Assembly: GCF_050613185.1 (NCBI RefSeq)
Contig: NZ_CP192511.1
Coordinates: 868,001 to 932,000, forward strand
Length of the DNA stretch: 64,000 bases
Direction of reading: 5' to 3'
From: Chelonobacter sp050613185
GTDB lineage: Bacteria; Pseudomonadota; Gammaproteobacteria; Enterobacterales; Pasteurellaceae
Part shown: positions 1 to 8,341 of the stretch, one piece after another
Numbering within the stretch: position 1 is the first letter of the stretch
How the letters are laid out: every line of letters begins with the position of its first letter
Program-made: the position numbers and the translations under genes
Notes under the pieces: model-generated
Databases searched by the model: none
Seen by the model: only the letters and a program-made list of their open reading frames with translations
Told to the model about the DNA's origin: nothing

Positions 1-520
1 CTTCTTTCGGCAAGCGAATGCGGATATTTAAATATTCCAGCAAACGGGTCACTTCTACGGTGTAAATGGCGACAAAAATCGCCGAGAATAGCCCGATACC
101 GCCGAAAAATTTAATGTCCATTGCACCGTCTTTAACCGGTGCCGCAATCAACAAAAAGGTCATCACCGATAAAAACGCCGCCGGCAACGGCTCGCGCCGA
201 TAGGCTTTGGCAAGGTTGTAGGCGATACTGGCCGAGGTGAACAGCGAAATGGCATTAAACGACATTTGGAAAAACGTCCAACCGTAATCGCTCGCCCAAG
301 TGGCAAACCGCCACCATGCCATACCAAAACTGTTGGTGGTGTTTTGATCAAACGGCGGAATCAGTAAAATCATAATAAAACTACCGACAATCAAAAACGG
401 CAGCACCACGATGAAACCGTCACGAATCGCAGAAATATGCGGTTGTTTTTCCAAACGTTGTGCCGTCGGCGTGACGTAGCGATCCATATAGGTGATCATT
501 TTTTGGCTAAATGTAGTCAT
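1..520 (-). CDS. PTS oligosaccharide permease EIIC (cellobiose/lichenan type), partial
   Basis: The frame is open from ATG at 520 to the window edge (173 residues, C-terminus missing). It is preceded by a strong AGGAGG site. The N-terminus carries the family pattern EKQPHISAIRDGFIVVLPF, as in ChbC/CelB, followed by several hydrophobic segments (about 35-55, 85-105, 115-135, 140-160). EIIC proteins of the Lac/cellobiose family move an oligosaccharide across the inner membrane while it is phosphorylated by EIIB. It begins 12 bases after the stop of the fucosidase gene, so the two are probably co-transcribed, pointing to a fucosylated sugar as substrate (inference). EIIA and EIIB are not in view. 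Confidence 0.85.
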   Translation of the reverse strand, partial: MTTFSQKMITYMDRYVTPTAQRLEKQPHISAIRDGFIVVLPFLIVGSFIMILLIPPFDQNTTNSFGMAWWRFATWASDYGWTFFQMSFNAISLFTSASIAYNLAKAYRREPLPAAFLSVMTFLLIAAPVKDGAMDIKFFGGIGLFSAIFVAIYTVEVTRLLEYLNIRIRLPKE

Positions 521-532
521 GATTCCTCCTGA

Positions 533-1867
533 TTATTCGCCCTGAACGGCTTTAAAACAGACCACATGCCAATCCGCTTGATAATTTTTGAGTGTAATAT
601 TCACTTCTCCCTGCACAACACATTGTGAAAATTCGACTGCCGGATTCAGCGCGACCACTTCCGTTTGGCAAGGCAAACCGAACTGATTTTCCCCTTCATG
701 CAAACCGTCAACAAAACAATATAAATCTTGATTTTTGCGAGTGAAATGGAAGGTTAATTCATGCTTCGGGTAAGATTCGCGCCGACTACAGCGGCTGCCG
801 TAGATCCCTTCGCCATTGGTCTGCAACCATTCGCCCAACCCCTGCAGCCGTTCGACTTGTCCGCTTGGAATTGTGCCGTCGGCTTTTGGCCCGACATTCA
901 GCAATAAATTGCCGTTATTCGCCACCACTTCCACTAATAGCGAAACCAATTTTTTCACCGAAATTAAATCGTCATCATGTTCATTTTGATTATAACCGAA
1001 AGATAAGCCCAAGCCGCGGCACATCTCCCATTTACGCTGGCGCGAGGCTTCACCGTGTTTGTATTCTTTCGAGGTAAAGTCGCACCACAAGCCGTTCCAA
1101 CGGTCGTCCACCACACCATCGGCCACACGATTGTAATAATGGGAAAATAGGGTCGGCAGCATATGCTCCCCTTGTTTCGGCCAGCCGATATCATTCCATA
1201 ATACCGACGGCTGATAATTATCGATCAGTTCCAATACCTGATTAAACGCATAATCCGCATAAGCGTAAGTCGGACTGGCATTCGACATATTTTGGCTTTC
1301 GGTAAAAATCGGTGCTGAAGAGTAAGTCCAGTCGATCACACCGGAATAATACGCGCCCATTTTTAAGCCGACATCTTCGACCGCATTTTTCAGTTCGCCG
1401 AGAATATCCCGTTTCGGCCCGTAATTCAGACAATGGTAATCGGTATAACGGCTCGGGAATAAACAAAAACCGTCATGATGTTTAGTGGTGAGCACCACAT
1501 ATTTTGCGCCGGCTTGTTTAAATAATTCCGCCCACGCGGTCGGTTGCCATTTTTCCGCTTTCCATAGCGGCAAAAAATCACGATACGCAAATGCTTCGCC
1601 ATAGGTTTTCACATGATGTTCATAGGTCGGGCCACGCTTAACATTAATTGAATTGAAATACCACTCGGCATAAGGATTATTACAAAACCATTGTTCATCA
1701 ATATCCACTTCACCTAATTCCCAAGTGAGCGGCGCAAAAGCAGGAACGGAATAAATTCCCCAATGGATAAAAATACCGAATTTATAATCATCATACCAAT
1801 CGGGCAACGGATGTGTTTTTACCGATTCCCACGTTGCTGAATAAGTTGTATTACATTGCGTTATCAT
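533..1867 (-). CDS. alpha-L-fucosidase, GH29, cytoplasmic
   Basis: This 444-residue protein releases alpha-linked L-fucose from glycans. Family marks are FGIFIHWGIYS (30-40), the TTKHHDGF block (127-134), the nucleophile region LWNDIGWP with Asp226 as likely catalytic nucleophile, and NNGNLLLNVGPKADG near 315. There is no signal peptide, so it should act inside the cell on an imported oligosaccharide. The start is the ATG at 1867, 4 bases behind AAGGAGGA. It is followed at 12 bases by a PTS EIIC gene, a pairing resembling the AlfB fucosidase with its PTS in Lactobacillus casei. A CRP-like site lies about 110 bases upstream. The linkage cleaved cannot be read from the sequence. Confidence 0.93.
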   Translation of the reverse strand: MITQCNTTYSATWESVKTHPLPDWYDDYKFGIFIHWGIYSVPAFAPLTWELGEVDIDEQWFCNNPYAEWYFNSINVKRGPTYEHHVKTYGEAFAYRDFLPLWKAEKWQPTAWAELFKQAGAKYVVLTTKHHDGFCLFPSRYTDYHCLNYGPKRDILGELKNAVEDVGLKMGAYYSGVIDWTYSSAPIFTESQNMSNASPTYAYADYAFNQVLELIDNYQPSVLWNDIGWPKQGEHMLPTLFSHYYNRVADGVVDDRWNGLWCDFTSKEYKHGEASRQRKWEMCRGLGLSFGYNQNEHDDDLISVKKLVSLLVEVVANNGNLLLNVGPKADGTIPSGQVERLQGLGEWLQTNGEGIYGSRCSRRESYPKHELTFHFTRKNQDLYCFVDGLHEGENQFGLPCQTEVVALNPAVEFSQCVVQGEVNITLKNYQADWHVVCFKAVQGE

Positions 1868-1973
1868 ATGTCCTCCTTATTATCATTAAATAAAAAACAG
1901 CATTTATATAAAAACAACATTTCACCAACCAAACAAGTGAAATAATTATTTTATTAACAGCTAGGAAGCATTC

Positions 1974-1989
1974 TGTGATAGGTATCACT
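1974..1989 (-). promoter_or_regulatory. candidate CRP-binding site upstream of the fucosidase gene
   Basis: TGTGA-TAGGTA-TCACT matches the CRP consensus TGTGA-N6-TCACA at nine of ten core bases. It lies about 107 bases upstream of the fucosidase start, between it and the fucO terminator, so the fucosidase-PTS unit probably has its own catabolite-controlled promoter. Confidence 0.65.
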
Positions 1990-2082
1990 GAAATAGCCTG
2001 TTTTCTTCATGATTATGTAAACGAAATATGACCGAATTTGCACGCATACGGTAATTTCAGGCAGGAAAATGGGCGCTAAAAC

Positions 2083-2112
2083 AAAAAACGGACACTTTTC
2101 AGTATCCGTTTT
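2083..2112 (-). terminator. rho-independent terminator of fucO
   Basis: On the minus strand, AAACGGATAC and GTGTCCGTTT form a 10-bp stem (one G-T pair) around a TGAAAA loop. A T-rich tail follows. It lies just behind the fucO stop and separates fucO from the fucosidase unit. Confidence 0.85.
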
Positions 2113-2130
2113 GCGGTTGCCGCATTAATC

Positions 2131-3282
2131 TCAAAACGCGGTTTTATACACTGCTAAAATCAATTCCGGGGTGCATTGGCGCGGGTTGCCGCCGGTACAG
2201 ACATCATTGAAGGCATCGATGGAAAGTGCGGTCAGGTCGCTTTCCAATACGCCGATTTCAGACAGTTTTTGCGGAATGCCGACCTCTTTCGACAATTGTT
2301 TGACCGCATTAATCGCCGCGAGGCGGTATTCGCTTTGGCTCATGCCGTCCACGTTTTTCACCCCCATGGCACGGGCGATTTCACGGTATTTTTCGCCGGT
2401 GTCGGCTTGGTTAAATTCCATCACATACGGCAACAAGACTGCATTGGCAATACCGTGCGGGGTGTCGTAGTAGGCGGACAACGGGTGCGCCATGCCGTGC
2501 ACCACGCCCAAACCGACATTGGAGAAGCCCATGCCGGCGACGTATTGCCCTAATGCCATGCCCTCTCTGCCGGCGGCTTCGTTATTGACCGCGCCGCGCA
2601 ACGATTTGGCGATCAGTTCAATTGCTTTCAGGTGCAGTGCGTCGGTCAGTTCCCATGCGCCTTTGGTGGTGTAGCCCTCGATAGCGTGGGTGAGCGCGTC
2701 CATGCCGGTGGCGGCGGTCAAGCCTTTCGGCATGCTTGCCATCATATCCGGATCGACCACGGCGACAGTCGGCACGTCATGCACATCAACACAGACAAAT
2801 TTGCGTTTGTGTTCTTCGTCGGTAATCACATAGTTAATGGTGACCTCTGCGGCTGTGCCGGCGGTGGTCGGCACGGCGATAATCGGCACGCATTTTTTAT
2901 TGGTCGGCGCAACCCCCTCCAGCGAAACCACGTCGGCAAATTCCGGGTTATTAATGATAATCCCGATTGCTTTGGCAGTGTCAATCGGTGAGCCGCCGCC
3001 GATAGCGATCAAGTAATCCGCCCCTGCTTGTTTAAATGCCGCCACGCCTTGTTTGATAATATCCACACTCGGATTGGCTTTCACCCGGTCGAAAATGGTG
3101 TAGCTTAAGCCGGCTTGATCCAAAAGTGCGGTCACTTTTTGCGCCACGCCGAATTTGATTAAATCTTGGTCGGTCACCACCAACGCCTTCGTGAAACCGC
3201 GGCTGAGCGCTTCCGGCACAATATGCTCGATTGCGCCTTTGCCGTGATAGCTGGTTTCGTTCAAGATGATACGATTTGCCAT
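2131..3282 (-). CDS. fucO: lactaldehyde reductase (L-1,2-propanediol oxidoreductase)
   Basis: A 383-residue iron-dependent group III alcohol dehydrogenase, the same length as E. coli FucO. It reduces L-lactaldehyde, the product of FucA, to L-1,2-propanediol with NADH when oxygen is absent. The nucleotide motif GGGSPIDTAKA is at 95-105. The metal ligands expected from FucO are all present: Asp195 and His199 in MDALTHAIEGY, His262 in VHGMAHP and His276 in YDTPHG. A GAGGT site precedes the ATG. It lies at the 3' end of the fucose locus, 293 bases behind the sugar-binding protein gene and after a repeat hairpin, so it may be less well expressed than upstream genes or have its own promoter. Confidence 0.95.
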   Translation of the reverse strand: MANRIILNETSYHGKGAIEHIVPEALSRGFTKALVVTDQDLIKFGVAQKVTALLDQAGLSYTIFDRVKANPSVDIIKQGVAAFKQAGADYLIAIGGGSPIDTAKAIGIIINNPEFADVVSLEGVAPTNKKCVPIIAVPTTAGTAAEVTINYVITDEEHKRKFVCVDVHDVPTVAVVDPDMMASMPKGLTAATGMDALTHAIEGYTTKGAWELTDALHLKAIELIAKSLRGAVNNEAAGREGMALGQYVAGMGFSNVGLGVVHGMAHPLSAYYDTPHGIANAVLLPYVMEFNQADTGEKYREIARAMGVKNVDGMSQSEYRLAAINAVKQLSKEVGIPQKLSEIGVLESDLTALSIDAFNDVCTGGNPRQCTPELILAVYKTAF

Positions 3283-3393
3283 AACAGATACCTCATAGTA
3301 AGTGAATGAATTCCAAATAGTATTTTTAAATAATCAATGTTATTGAATTATCGAATAAAAATAAGAACTCTCTCGTTATATTTCATCGAAAAA

Positions 3394-3500
3394 GTAGGGG
3401 CGGATGATATATCCGCCCGAATCGCACTTTGTATTTTTCAATGCTAATTAAATACTTATATCGAGCTTCGTAAACGGGCGGATATATCATCCGCCCCTAC
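3394..3500. repeat. 26-bp perfect inverted repeat pair (MITE-like palindromic element)
   Basis: The arm at 3394-3419, beginning GTAGGGGCGGATGATATAT, returns as an exact reverse complement at 3475-3500, with 55 bases between. Each arm also contains its own small palindrome (GGCGGAT...ATCCGCC), and a Hin uptake core (CGCACTTTG) follows the left arm. Related copies, differing at one or two positions, bound the toxin-antitoxin-like genes at 46104-46129 and 47080-47105. Here it fills the 293-base gap between the sugar-binding protein gene and fucO and could act as a terminator or mRNA end. Confidence 0.9.
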
Positions 3501-3575
3501 ATTACCGAATCAAATTCCTCGATAACATAAAGCATACTGAAGCTGGATTTCGCCAGCCCCTTATTCCCAATAAAA

Positions 3576-4529
3576 TTAATACAGCACGTCTTTCGCTTCG
3601 TCGGAATCAATATTGTCTTTGGTCACGAAAACCACACCGGTGTCGATGAATTTTTCGATTTTCTTACCGTCGATCACGTCTTTAATCGCGGTAACGCCTT
3701 TGTAGCCCATTTGGTAAGACGATTGCACCACAATGCCTTCCAATGTGCCGTCACGCACGAAGTTTTGCAGGTCTTGGTTGCCGTCAAAGCCGACCGCCAC
3801 CAATTTACCGGCATAACCACGCTCTTTAATCGCACGCGCCATGCCGACCGCAGTCGGTTCGTTCGCGCCGAAAATCGCGGTCAAATCCGGGTGTGAGGTC
3901 AATACGTCGATGGTTTGGTTAAGTGCGGTCACCATATCGGATTGGGAATAAAACGGCCCGACCATGGTGATATCGGTATTTTTCTTAATTTCATCGACGA
4001 AACCGCCGGTACGCTCAATCGCACTGGCAGCCCCCGGAGTGAACGACATCACCGCCACTTTGCCTTTCGTGCCGTTTTTCTCCAGCAGTTTTTCGGCGGC
4101 GAGTTTTCCGGCGGCACGATTATCGGTGGCTAGGAAAGATTGATAATATTTGCCGTCACTGTTGATACCGGAGTCGATCATCACCACCGGAATACCGCGT
4201 TCGTAAGCCGCTTTCACCGCCGGCACTAACGCGTCGGGGTCGGACGCCGCAAGCACAATCCCTGCCACACCGCGGTTGACGGCGTTGTTCACCATGTTCA
4301 CTTGTTCGTCGATTGCGGTTTCCGCTTGCGGACCTTGGAACGAAATATTGTATTGTCCGCCAATATCTTTTCCTGCGTCCTGTGCGCCTTTGTTTACGTT
4401 TTGCCAAAAGTTGGCGTTGGCGGTTTTGACAATAACCGCGATTTCGCTGGATTTTGCCATCACCGGAGAGCTGATTAAGGCAGAGAACCCGACTAAAGTT
4501 GCCAATGCTGCGACTGCGAATTTTTTCAT
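3576..4529 (-). CDS. sugar ABC transporter periplasmic binding protein (RbsB-type)
   Basis: A 317-residue type I periplasmic binding protein. The first 25 residues are a Sec signal peptide (MKKFAVAALATLVG... ending PVMA). The mature part has the ribose/galactose-binding family pattern: NANFWQNVNKGAQDAG, VNRGVAGIVLAASDPDALVPA, GIPVVMIDSGI and GKLVAVGFDGNQDL. It delivers a monosaccharide to the permease and ATPase encoded just upstream. Position inside the fuc locus and absence of fucP make L-fucose the likely ligand (inference). An AAGGAGC site precedes the ATG. Ligand identity cannot be proven from sequence. Confidence 0.92.
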   Translation of the reverse strand: MKKFAVAALATLVGFSALISSPVMAKSSEIAVIVKTANANFWQNVNKGAQDAGKDIGGQYNISFQGPQAETAIDEQVNMVNNAVNRGVAGIVLAASDPDALVPAVKAAYERGIPVVMIDSGINSDGKYYQSFLATDNRAAGKLAAEKLLEKNGTKGKVAVMSFTPGAASAIERTGGFVDEIKKNTDITMVGPFYSQSDMVTALNQTIDVLTSHPDLTAIFGANEPTAVGMARAIKERGYAGKLVAVGFDGNQDLQNFVRDGTLEGIVVQSSYQMGYKGVTAIKDVIDGKKIEKFIDTGVVFVTKDNIDSDEAKDVLY

Positions 4530-4622
4530 AATGTGCTCCTTGTTGGAATGATAGACCGTTTTATGGACGGCGTTTAAATGGAACTGCTTGTGGTAAATCC
4601 AAGCTGGCGATGTGCTGCCACG

Positions 4623-5612
4623 CTATTTCTTTTTGCTTTGTCTTAATTGATCAATCGACACCGTGACGATAATCACCAGACCGATAATAATTTGTTGGAT
4701 AAAGGCTGAAACGCCATTCATATTCAAACCGTTACGCAACACCCCGATAATAAACGAACCGATTAACGTGCCCGGAATCGTGCCGACCCCGCCCATCAGC
4801 GATGTACCGCCGACCACCGCACTGGCGATCGCGTCCAGCTCATACGCCACGCCGCCGTTCGGTTGTGCCGTCACCAAGCGCGAGGCGAGAATCACCCCCG
4901 CCAAGCCCGACAACAAACCGCTGGCGATATAGGCATAGTTTTTCACCTGATTGGTTTTAATCCCCGATAAACGCGCCGCTTCTTCGTTAGAACCGATGGC
5001 GTAGATATAGCGTCCGACCCGTAATTTACTGAGCGCGAAGGTGAACATAATCGCAATGACGATCATGATAATCACCGGATACGGAATGCCCGGGAACGTC
5101 ACCAGCGGCAAGCCGTTAGGCCCTTCTTCCACCATGCGCAACAGCGCCCCGTTGCCGAGATAAGAGAACGATTCCGGCATACCGGACACCGGCGCAGCGT
5201 TGGTTACATACAGCGCCACCCCGCGCGCCACCATCATCATACCCAACGTGGCGATAAACGGCGGCAGTTTCATTTTGGTCACCATAATGCCGTTGGCGTA
5301 GCCACACACGCCGCCGACCAAAATCCCGGCGATCATACCGATCGGCACCGGCAGTCCGCCGTTGACGAACATTGCCGCCGCCACGCCGGAAAGCGCCACC
5401 ACCGAGCCGGTGCTCAAATCAATCCCGCCGGTCAAAATGACACAGGTCGCGCCAATCCCGATCAAGGCGATGGTCGAGGTTTGCAGCCCGATGGTCATGA
5501 TATTGTTCAGCGTAAAGAAGTAATCATTGCTGACAGTGAATGCCAGCACCAGCAGTAATAAGCCTGCCAACGAGGCAAGTTTTCTTAATAGATCTTTTTG
5601 TTTATCGTTCAT
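4623..5612 (-). CDS. sugar ABC transporter inner-membrane permease (RbsC-type)
   Basis: About 329 residues of a BPD_transp_2 family permease with eight to ten hydrophobic segments. Conserved blocks are GGIDLSTGSVVALSGVAAA near 65, LSGIKTNQVKNYAYIASGLLSGLAGVILASR near 215 and the family tail GGTSLMGGVGTIPGTLIGS near 270. The ATG at 5612 is preferred over the GTG one codon upstream because GGGGTG then lies at normal spacing. It starts 15 bases after the ATPase stop and precedes the binding protein gene by 93 bases, completing an importer inside the fucose operon. Confidence 0.92.
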   Translation of the reverse strand: MNDKQKDLLRKLASLAGLLLLVLAFTVSNDYFFTLNNIMTIGLQTSTIALIGIGATCVILTGGIDLSTGSVVALSGVAAAMFVNGGLPVPIGMIAGILVGGVCGYANGIMVTKMKLPPFIATLGMMMVARGVALYVTNAAPVSGMPESFSYLGNGALLRMVEEGPNGLPLVTFPGIPYPVIIMIVIAIMFTFALSKLRVGRYIYAIGSNEEAARLSGIKTNQVKNYAYIASGLLSGLAGVILASRLVTAQPNGGVAYELDAIASAVVGGTSLMGGVGTIPGTLIGSFIIGVLRNGLNMNGVSAFIQQIIIGLVIIVTVSIDQLRQSKKK

Positions 5613-5627
5613 CACATCACCCCATTT

Positions 5628-7163
5628 TTAACGAACATAGTCTCTGGCAAACATATTTTTCACGCCGGTGGCATACTGCATAATTTCTTCCTGATCGGTT
5701 TGTTTGGTTTCCAACATGCCGGTCATCTGCCCCTCACGCATTACAATAATCCGATCGGACACCCCCAACACTTCCGGCAGCTCCGACGAGATCACAATCA
5801 CGCCCACGCCGTTAGCGGCAAGTTCGTCCAACAGTTGATAAATCGCATATTTCGCACCGACGTCAATCCCGCGCGTCGGTTCGTCGAAAATCATCACCGT
5901 CGCGTCGCGGAACAGCCATTTGCCGATCACCACTTTTTGTTGGTTGCCGCCGCTGAGGTTATTCACCAACTGCTCGACCGTCGGGGTTTTGATCTCCATT
6001 TTTTTGACGAAGGTATCCGCCGCGTTGACTTCGGCATCGTGCGAAATCACGCCCAACTCGCTGCACACTTTATCCATTGCCGCCATGGTAATGTTTTCAC
6101 GGATACACATGCGCACCGCGATACCGTTGAGTTTGCGGTCTTCCGACAGATAGGCGATTCCCGCCTTAATCGAATCGGCAGGGCTTTTGATCGACACTTT
6201 TTTGTGATGGACAAAAATCTCGCCTTTATCCAGCGGATCAGCGCCGAAAATCGAACGTGCCAATTCGGTGCGTTTTGCCCCGACCAAGCCGGTGATCCCC
6301 AGAATTTCGCCACGGCGCAAGTCAAAATTGAGCGGTTTAAATACGCCGTAACGTTCGGCATTCATCACCGACAGAATAATCTCATCTTCGATAAGTGCGG
6401 TTTTTGGCGGGAAATGGTTATCCAACGAGCGCCCGACCATTTTGGTGATAATCTGATCCATGGTGATTTCCGCAAAACGGTGGTTGGAAACATAAGTGCC
6501 GTCGCGGAAAATGGTGATGTGATCGCAAATCCGTTGCAGTTCTTCCATGCGGTGCGAGATATACACGATACACACCCCTTTGCTTTTCAGGCGGTGTACC
6601 AACTCAAACAGGCGATCAATCTCTTTTTCGGTCAGGGCGGAGGTGGGTTCGTCCATAATCAACACTTCCACATCAAACGACAACGCTTTGGCTATTTCCA
6701 CCATTTGCTGTTTCGCCACCGACAGCGTATTGACAATGTCGGTCGGGGCAACATCAATATCAAACATTGACAGCAATTCCGCCGAATCACGGTTCATTTT
6801 GCGTTTATCCACCAAGCCGTGTTTCAGCGGCTCGCGCGCAAAAAAGATGTTCTCGGCAACGGTCAAGTGCGGTATCAGGTTCAGCTCTTGGAAGATCATG
6901 CTGATACCGTTTTTCTGTGCCTCCAACACCGATTCAAACCGCACTTTTTTGCCTTTATACACAATGTCGCCCACTTCGGGGTGATACACCCCGATCAGGC
7001 ATTTCATCAAGGTGGATTTGCCTGCGCCGTTTTCGCCCATTAAGGCGTGTACTTCGCCTTTGCGCAGCTGAAGATGAACGTCTTTCAGGGCTTGCACCGC
7101 CCCAAAAGATTTGCTGATGTTGGTCATGGACAGCAGTGGCGCTGCTTGCGATGGATTTTCCAT
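5628..7163 (-). CDS. sugar ABC transporter ATPase with two ABC domains (RbsA/MglA-type)
   Basis: A 511-residue tandem ATPase that powers import of a monosaccharide. The first domain has Walker A GENGAGKST (43-51), a signature block NTLSVAKQQMVEIAKAL and Walker B VLIMDEPTSAL. The second has a degenerate P-loop (LVGAKRTELARSIFG), the signature LSGGNQQKVVIGKWL and MIFDEPTRGIDVG. One active and one degenerate site is normal for this family. It follows fucA by 31 bases and precedes the permease by 15, so it is part of the fuc transcript. An AGGAGG-like site is present before the ATG. Confidence 0.94.
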   Translation of the reverse strand: MENPSQAAPLLSMTNISKSFGAVQALKDVHLQLRKGEVHALMGENGAGKSTLMKCLIGVYHPEVGDIVYKGKKVRFESVLEAQKNGISMIFQELNLIPHLTVAENIFFAREPLKHGLVDKRKMNRDSAELLSMFDIDVAPTDIVNTLSVAKQQMVEIAKALSFDVEVLIMDEPTSALTEKEIDRLFELVHRLKSKGVCIVYISHRMEELQRICDHITIFRDGTYVSNHRFAEITMDQIITKMVGRSLDNHFPPKTALIEDEIILSVMNAERYGVFKPLNFDLRRGEILGITGLVGAKRTELARSIFGADPLDKGEIFVHHKKVSIKSPADSIKAGIAYLSEDRKLNGIAVRMCIRENITMAAMDKVCSELGVISHDAEVNAADTFVKKMEIKTPTVEQLVNNLSGGNQQKVVIGKWLFRDATVMIFDEPTRGIDVGAKYAIYQLLDELAANGVGVIVISSELPEVLGVSDRIIVMREGQMTGMLETKQTDQEEIMQYATGVKNMFARDYVR

Positions 7164-7194
7164 GTTCCCTCCTGCCTAAGTTATTCCACTTAAG

Positions 7195-7842
7195 TTATTC
7201 TTCAATGCGTAAGCCGTAGGTGCTGAATTTGCCCAACACCACTTCGATTTCCTCGTCCGGCAGCACCGGCACATTATCGCTAATCGCCAACAAGCGCAGA
7301 TACCAGGTTGCCAGCACTTCCACCTCATGCGCCAGCCATAAGGCTTTTTTCAGATTTTTCTCGGCGGCGATCAAACCGTGGTGCTGTAATAAAATCGCTT
7401 TGCTCTGTTTAATCCCGTCCTGCACATATTCCGCCAGTTTCGGTGTGCCGAAAGTGGCATAAGGCACACACGGAATACGGTTTGTGCCGCCGACGGCGAT
7501 CATGTAGTGAATTGCCGGAATGTCTTTGCCCAAAATCGACACCGCCGAACAATTCAGCGAATGGTTATGCACCACCGCATTCAAATCAGGGCGCGCTTGA
7601 TACACCGCATGGTGAAACCGCCATTCGCTCGACGGCAATTTACCGGCGTCGTAATGCCCGTCGGCATCGACAAACACGATCGAATCTTCGGTCAATAATT
7701 CATAGGGCGTGCCGGTCGGGGTGATGAGCATACCGCCGTTGTAACGCACGCTGACATTGCCCGCCGTGCCTTGGTTCAGCCCTAAACGGGTCATCTCCAA
7801 GCAGGTGTCGATAATTTCTCGGGAGAGAGCTTGTCTGTTCAT
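7195..7842 (-). CDS. fucA: L-fuculose-1-phosphate aldolase
   Basis: A 215-residue class II (zinc) aldolase, the size of E. coli FucA. It splits L-fuculose 1-phosphate into dihydroxyacetone phosphate and L-lactaldehyde. Visible marks are GLNQGTAGNVSVRY, TPTGTPYE, the catalytic Glu in PSSEWRFH and the zinc histidines in VVHNHS and LLQHHGL. An AAGGAT site lies before the ATG. It stands between fucU and the transporter ATPase. The lactaldehyde it makes is the substrate of FucO. AraD and RhaD are relatives, but the neighbours make the FucA assignment secure. Confidence 0.95.
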   Translation of the reverse strand: MNRQALSREIIDTCLEMTRLGLNQGTAGNVSVRYNGGMLITPTGTPYELLTEDSIVFVDADGHYDAGKLPSSEWRFHHAVYQARPDLNAVVHNHSLNCSAVSILGKDIPAIHYMIAVGGTNRIPCVPYATFGTPKLAEYVQDGIKQSKAILLQHHGLIAAEKNLKKALWLAHEVEVLATWYLRLLAISDNVPVLPDEEIEVVLGKFSTYGLRIEE

Positions 7843-7876
7843 ATGTTATCCTTAACTAATTTAAAATCTGTGTCGG

Positions 7877-8329
7877 CTATGCGATCGCTGCAATCGGCGC
7901 AATCGACGTAACCCCTTTTTTCAAAATAATATTGCCGTATTTTGCCAATTCGCCGCTCACCACCACCGCATACGCCATTTCAGCCCGATCATAAAATGCG
8001 AAACGGTCAATGCGGCTGAGATTCGGGCAACTGCCGACCGCACTTTCAATCGCAGCGCGATAGCGTGCTTCGACACTCGGATCAAGGCTGTCGCCCTCGA
8101 CCGCCTGCATCATAACCAACGGGGTTTCAACATATTGATCGTATTCAAACAGCGGGCTGATTGCCGTCAGCAGCGTTGCCACGTCAATGCCGTCGGCACG
8201 GATCACGCGGTGATGGAGCTGATGTGCCGGAAAGTGCGCGTCGCATAGCACGATTTCATCGCCGTGTCCCATTTCCGCCAAGGTTTTTAACAGTTCCGGC
8301 GAAATTGCCGGGTGAATGCCTTTTAACAT
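7877..8329 (-). CDS. fucU: L-fucose mutarotase
   Basis: A RbsD/FucU family protein that interconverts the alpha and beta anomers of L-fucose for the isomerase. The N-terminus MLKGIHPAISPELLKTLAEM and the block GHGDEIVLCDAHFPAH match E. coli FucU closely, as does RFAFYDRAEMAYAVV near 120. I place the start at the ATG at 8329 rather than the one two codons upstream. It gives better spacing from AAGGA and the E. coli-like N-terminus. The product is about 150 residues, slightly longer than E. coli's 140. It begins 12 bases after the fucK stop. Confidence 0.93.
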   Translation of the reverse strand: MLKGIHPAISPELLKTLAEMGHGDEIVLCDAHFPAHQLHHRVIRADGIDVATLLTAISPLFEYDQYVETPLVMMQAVEGDSLDPSVEARYRAAIESAVGSCPNLSRIDRFAFYDRAEMAYAVVVSGELAKYGNIILKKGVTSIAPIAAIA

Positions 8330-8341
8330 AATCATCGTTCC

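Noticed and set aside
5598..6770. A 390-codon plus-strand reading frame opposite the fuc-locus ATPase
   Set aside because: It is His/Phe/Arg-rich antisense of a clear ABC ATPase gene, has no recognisable domain or ribosome site, and arises from codon bias of the opposite strand.
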